DNA from: an uncultured Bacilli bacterium
GTDB lineage: Bacteria; Bacillota_I; Bacilli_A; RF39; UBA660
DNA: 6,514 bases
NCBI GenBank assembly: GCA_947632275.1
Contig: CANROR010000066.1
Location: 1-6,514 of the forward strand
Direction of reading: 5' to 3'
Shown here: piece by piece, positions 6,017 to 6,514 of the stretch
How the letters are laid out: each line of letters opens with the position of its first letter
How positions within the stretch are numbered: the first letter of the stretch is position 1
Program-made: the position numbers and the translations under genes
Notes under the pieces: generated by a model
What the model saw: only the letters and a program-made list of their open reading frames with translations
What the model was told of the DNA's origin: nothing
Databases searched by the model: none

Positions 6017-6040
6017 CTACTAACCGATAACAAGTATTCT

Positions 6041-6068
6041 ATTATAGAAAAAATGCCTGCATTTGCAA
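6041..6068 (-). promoter_or_regulatory. Promoter of the toxin gene
   Basis: A perfect TATAAT (6046-6041) is preceded by TTGCAA (6068-6063, four of six) with a 16-base spacer. Expected start is near 6035. The -35 sits in the loop of the upstream gene's terminator and the -10 directly follows its T tract. Confidence 0.65.
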
Positions 6069-6074
6069 GCATTT
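6048..6074 (-). terminator. Short terminator after the right-edge membrane protein gene
   Basis: AAATGC (6074-6069) pairs with GCATTT (6056-6051) across a 12-base loop, and six T's in a row end the minus-strand motif. The stem is short, so some read-through into the toxin gene is possible. It lies about 20 bases after the stop at 6096. Confidence 0.5.
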
Positions 6075-6095
6075 CGACATAACTAGACATATCTT

Positions 6096-6514
6096 TTATT
6101 TTTGCCGAAATTTAGGATTAATTTCTTTCATAACAAGACCTAAAATTAAAGGTAATGTCATCGCATAAGGCAAACAATAACGAAAATACGTATTGGCCGG
6201 TCCCGCCATATTCATTAAAACTACCGAAAAAGCTAGTAATAACAAAATAATATATTGTTTCTTTTTTTCAATAATTAAAACTACTAGCATAAATAGATAG
6301 CACCAAAAATAAAAAGCACAATTTACACTTAGTTTTAAAATCGGAATATAAGGCCAAGAAGCTCCATAACCGGTAAGTACCAACCGGCCTGTATCTAAAG
6401 AATTATAATGATAATTAAAGCCCGCTTCCGGCAATTTTTCATTTAATTTATAATATAAATACCAATCATATACTTTAGGATAAAAATAACCATAAGTATT
6501 GTTAAGCGTGGCAT
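6096..6514 (-). CDS. C-terminus of a polytopic membrane protein, possibly DUF6020-like (partial)
   Basis: The frame is open to the right edge, so the visible 138 residues are the C-terminal part of a larger protein; the TTG at 6434 is internal, not a start. The visible part begins ATLNNTYGYFYPKVYDWYLYY, has a mostly polar stretch to about residue 53, then three membrane segments (about 54-81, 86-103, 113-128) split by a short basic loop (IEKKKQ), and a basic tail (INPKFRQK). The features GYFYP near the visible start and NTYFRYCLPYAMTLPLILG near the end recall DUF6020-type integral membrane proteins of Bacillota, some of which are thought to be glycosyltransferase-like. That assignment is from memory of the pattern, not a search. 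Most of the protein, including any catalytic part, is outside the window. Confidence 0.7.
   Translation of the reverse strand, partial: ATLNNTYGYFYPKVYDWYLYYKLNEKLPEAGFNYHYNSLDTGRLVLTGYGASWPYIPILKLSVNCAFYFWCYLFMLVVLIIEKKKQYIILLLLAFSVVLMNMAGPANTYFRYCLPYAMTLPLILGLVMKEINPKFRQK

Larger units (their letters stand above)
5796..6031. repeat. Interrupted inverted repeat shared by toxin mRNA and antisense RNA 5' ends
   Basis: Plus-strand 5796-5818 and minus-strand 6031-6010 share GTTA-Y-CGGTTAG, then three or four differing bases, then TGCCTAC. This gives 18 identical positions plus one C/T change that becomes a G-U pair in RNA. The arms are 191 bases apart and enclose the toxin gene. Both begin 15 bases after the first base of their -10 hexamer. 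Confidence 0.85.
5678..6035 (-). other. Predicted toxin mRNA with long, structured 5' and 3' UTRs
   Basis: From the -10 at 6046-6041, transcription should begin near 6035 and run to the terminator at 5678, about 360 nt for a 66-nt coding part. The 5' UTR (about 100 nt) holds the leader copy of the antisense sequence (6031-6010) and a Shine-Dalgarno-like GAGGGGG with a five-codon minigene. The 3' UTR (about 185 nt) holds the complement of the antisense RNA. Ends are inferred from promoter and terminator motifs. Confidence 0.5.

Noticed and set aside
5796..6031. Inverted repeat read as the ends of a MITE or insertion sequence
   Set aside because: The arms coincide with the predicted transcript 5' ends at equal distance from both -10 elements, no target-site duplication is seen, and the RNA explanation accounts for their position better.

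Overview
The window is AT-rich and codes almost entirely on the minus strand. Tryptophan is read from TGG (for example the conserved Gly-Trp of AspRS), stops are TAA/TAG, and start sites carry strong AGGAGG- or AGGTGAT-type Shine-Dalgarno (SD) sequences. This fits a low-GC Bacillota/Bacilli-type bacterium using the ordinary code, plausibly an uncultivated gut lineage near the RF39/Erysipelotrichales/Mollicutes boundary. The lineage is an inference; it cannot be fixed from this sequence.

Layout, in the direction of minus-strand transcription (right to left): (1) 6514-6096, the C-terminal part of a polytopic membrane protein, possibly DUF6020-like, ending in a small terminator. (2) 6068-5678, a compact non-coding-looking stretch that I read as an unannotated type I toxin-antitoxin (TA) locus. 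It has a 22-residue, almost wholly hydrophobic peptide on the minus strand, a converging ~70-nt antisense RNA on the plus strand, promoters for both, and a terminator for each. (3) 5608-2616, a tight hisS-aspS operon (histidyl- and aspartyl-tRNA synthetases), with the aspS SD built over the hisS stop codon. (4) A terminator, then a separate extended -10 promoter and an 804-residue exported GLUG-repeat protein with a TasA/SipW-like signal (2537-123). (5) At the left edge, the first 15 codons of another probable exported protein, behind a (TA)9 tract that sits in its likely promoter.

The most interesting part is the TA locus. The first ~22 nt of the toxin mRNA and of the antisense RNA are nearly the same sequence (an inverted repeat at 5796-5818 and 6010-6031), and the two -10 hexamers lie at the same distance from it. 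Because the mRNA 3' UTR is complementary to the antisense RNA, the mRNA 5' leader can also pair with its own 3' UTR. The same leader segment can instead pair with the toxin SD. This suggests an RNA switch with mutually exclusive pairings, comparable in logic to hok/sok and aapA/isoA, in an apparently self-contained cassette between two housekeeping transcription units.

Three starts were moved inward from upstream GTG codons (giving 5608 for hisS and 2537 for the GLUG protein) or to a later ATG (5933 for the toxin), because the upstream candidates overlap their own SD.
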